DNA of 5,166 nucleotides, taken from an uncultured bacterium (GTDB taxonomy: Bacteria > Bacteroidota > Bacteroidia > Bacteroidales > Bacteroidaceae). The translations under genes were made by a program, and so were the position numbers. The notes beneath the pieces were generated by a model. It was not told where the DNA came from and ran no database searches. It worked only from the letters and a program-made list of their open reading frames with translations. Below, piece after piece: positions 4,871 to 5,166 of this stretch (positions are counted from its first letter, which is position 1; the number at the start of each line of letters is the position of its first letter). The DNA lies in NCBI GenBank assembly GCA_905215655.1, contig CAJMQT010000123.1:1-5166 (forward strand), in the 5' to 3' direction.

Positions 4871-4912
4871 AAATTAAAAGTTAAGAGTGAAGAGTGAAGA
4901 ATTAAGAATTAG
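4871..4912. repeat. Heptamer repeats of the GTTAAGA/GTGAAGA/ATTAAGA type
   Basis: Successive seven-base units GTTAAGA, GTGAAGA, GTGAAGA, ATTAAGA and a partial ATTAG run from 4880 to 4912, after a related AAATTAA lead-in. A similar stretch (TGAATTAAGAATTAAGAATG, about 3741-3760) lies between groS and groL. From memory such heptamer tracts are common between Bacteroidales genes. Length change by slippage is plausible. Confidence 0.6.
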
Positions 4913-4936
4913 TTTCAATTTTTCCCGCAAGTAGGG

Positions 4937-4953
4937 ACATGCCTTTGGCATGT
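4937..4953. repeat. Short inverted repeat, REP-like
   Basis: ACATGCC (4937-4943) and GGCATGT (4947-4953) are separated by TTT and preceded by GTAGGG. The form GTAGGGACATGCC resembles small palindromic intergenic repeats known from several bacterial groups, by memory only. Confidence 0.5.
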
Positions 4954-5166
4954 GTAAACACCCAATGCGTCGATAATCATAATATGGAAAAGGCAAATTT
5001 CCCAACAAGGCTTGAAAAATCATAGAACTGTAAGTATAAGTCCCAGATGGATAGAATTTGTCTTTTGACGTGTTTATGTAGCACCACTTCGGGTGCCTCT
5101 TGTGTGTGTTGTATCCGGGCGTGTCGTCGCCAAGCTCCTCCACACCCGGTTACTGATGGTTCAGCC
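4954..5166. other. Structured, probably non-coding repeat segment at window edge
   Basis: No convincing gene is seen. Two hairpins stand out: GCACC-ACTTCG-GGTGC (5081-5096) and CCGGGCGTG (5115-5123) with CACACCCGG (5141-5149), the latter pairing fully on the minus-strand RNA with one G-U pair. An 89-codon minus frame (5143-4874) starts at GTG just after an in-frame TAA and ends inside the heptamer repeats, so it is judged spurious. The translated text (EELGDDTPGYNTHKRHPKWC) seems familiar as a recurrent spurious frame in Bacteroidales genomes, which would make the segment a dispersed repeat; this is a memory-based suspicion. Confidence 0.4.

Noticed and set aside
4874..5143. 89-codon minus-strand frame as a gene
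   Set aside because: It needs a GTG start two codons after an in-frame stop, has no recognised domain, and its last residues come from A/T-rich heptamer repeats. Treated as a translated repeat.
1..5166. tRNA or rRNA genes
   Set aside because: No cloverleaf with a GTTCRA-type loop and no rRNA-like conserved segment was recognised on either strand by eye.

Overview
The window looks like chromosome from a Bacteroidales bacterium, most likely Prevotella or a close relative. The evidence is three promoters that fit the Bacteroidetes form TTTG-N19-TAnnTTTG, start codons in A/T-rich contexts without Shine-Dalgarno sequences, a Bacteroidetes-like GroES/GroEL pair, and intergenic DNA rich in short dispersed repeats. 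All recognisable genes lie on the minus strand, so the window is read from right to left.

Region by region: 5166 to about 4250 holds no convincing gene. It is packed with repeats: a structured segment with hairpins, heptamer repeats, two diverged copies of a hairpin element, five 22-bp tandem units, and a 183-bp palindromic MITE-like element flanked by TTAA. Next comes a control region (about 4247-4172) with palindromes and a sigma-54-like -24/-12 promoter, then groS and groL, ending in a strong terminator at 2076-2031. The groS-groL gap can fold into two mutually exclusive hairpins, one of which reaches the groL start.

Between groL and the next gene lies what appears to be an independent small RNA gene. 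A consensus promoter (1997-1967) is followed about 100 nt later by a rho-independent terminator (1870-1835), giving a predicted RNA of about 127 nt with repeated GUAGAU motifs. A second consensus promoter (1802-1772) and a near-consensus one (1734-1704), both within a duplicated 23-bp sequence, precede a 512-residue protein that fuses an aminoglycoside-phosphotransferase-like sugar kinase to the C-terminal domain of RapZ. 27 bp further on starts a nucleotidyltransferase, cut by the window edge.

How they work together: GroES and GroEL form the chaperonin. The kinase plus nucleotidyltransferase pair resembles AmgK and MurU of peptidoglycan amino-sugar recycling (sugar to sugar-1-phosphate to UDP-sugar). 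RapZ-C in Escherichia coli binds small RNAs and glucosamine-6-phosphate, so a small RNA gene directly upstream of a RapZ-C fusion is the most intriguing arrangement here. The functional link is inference only.
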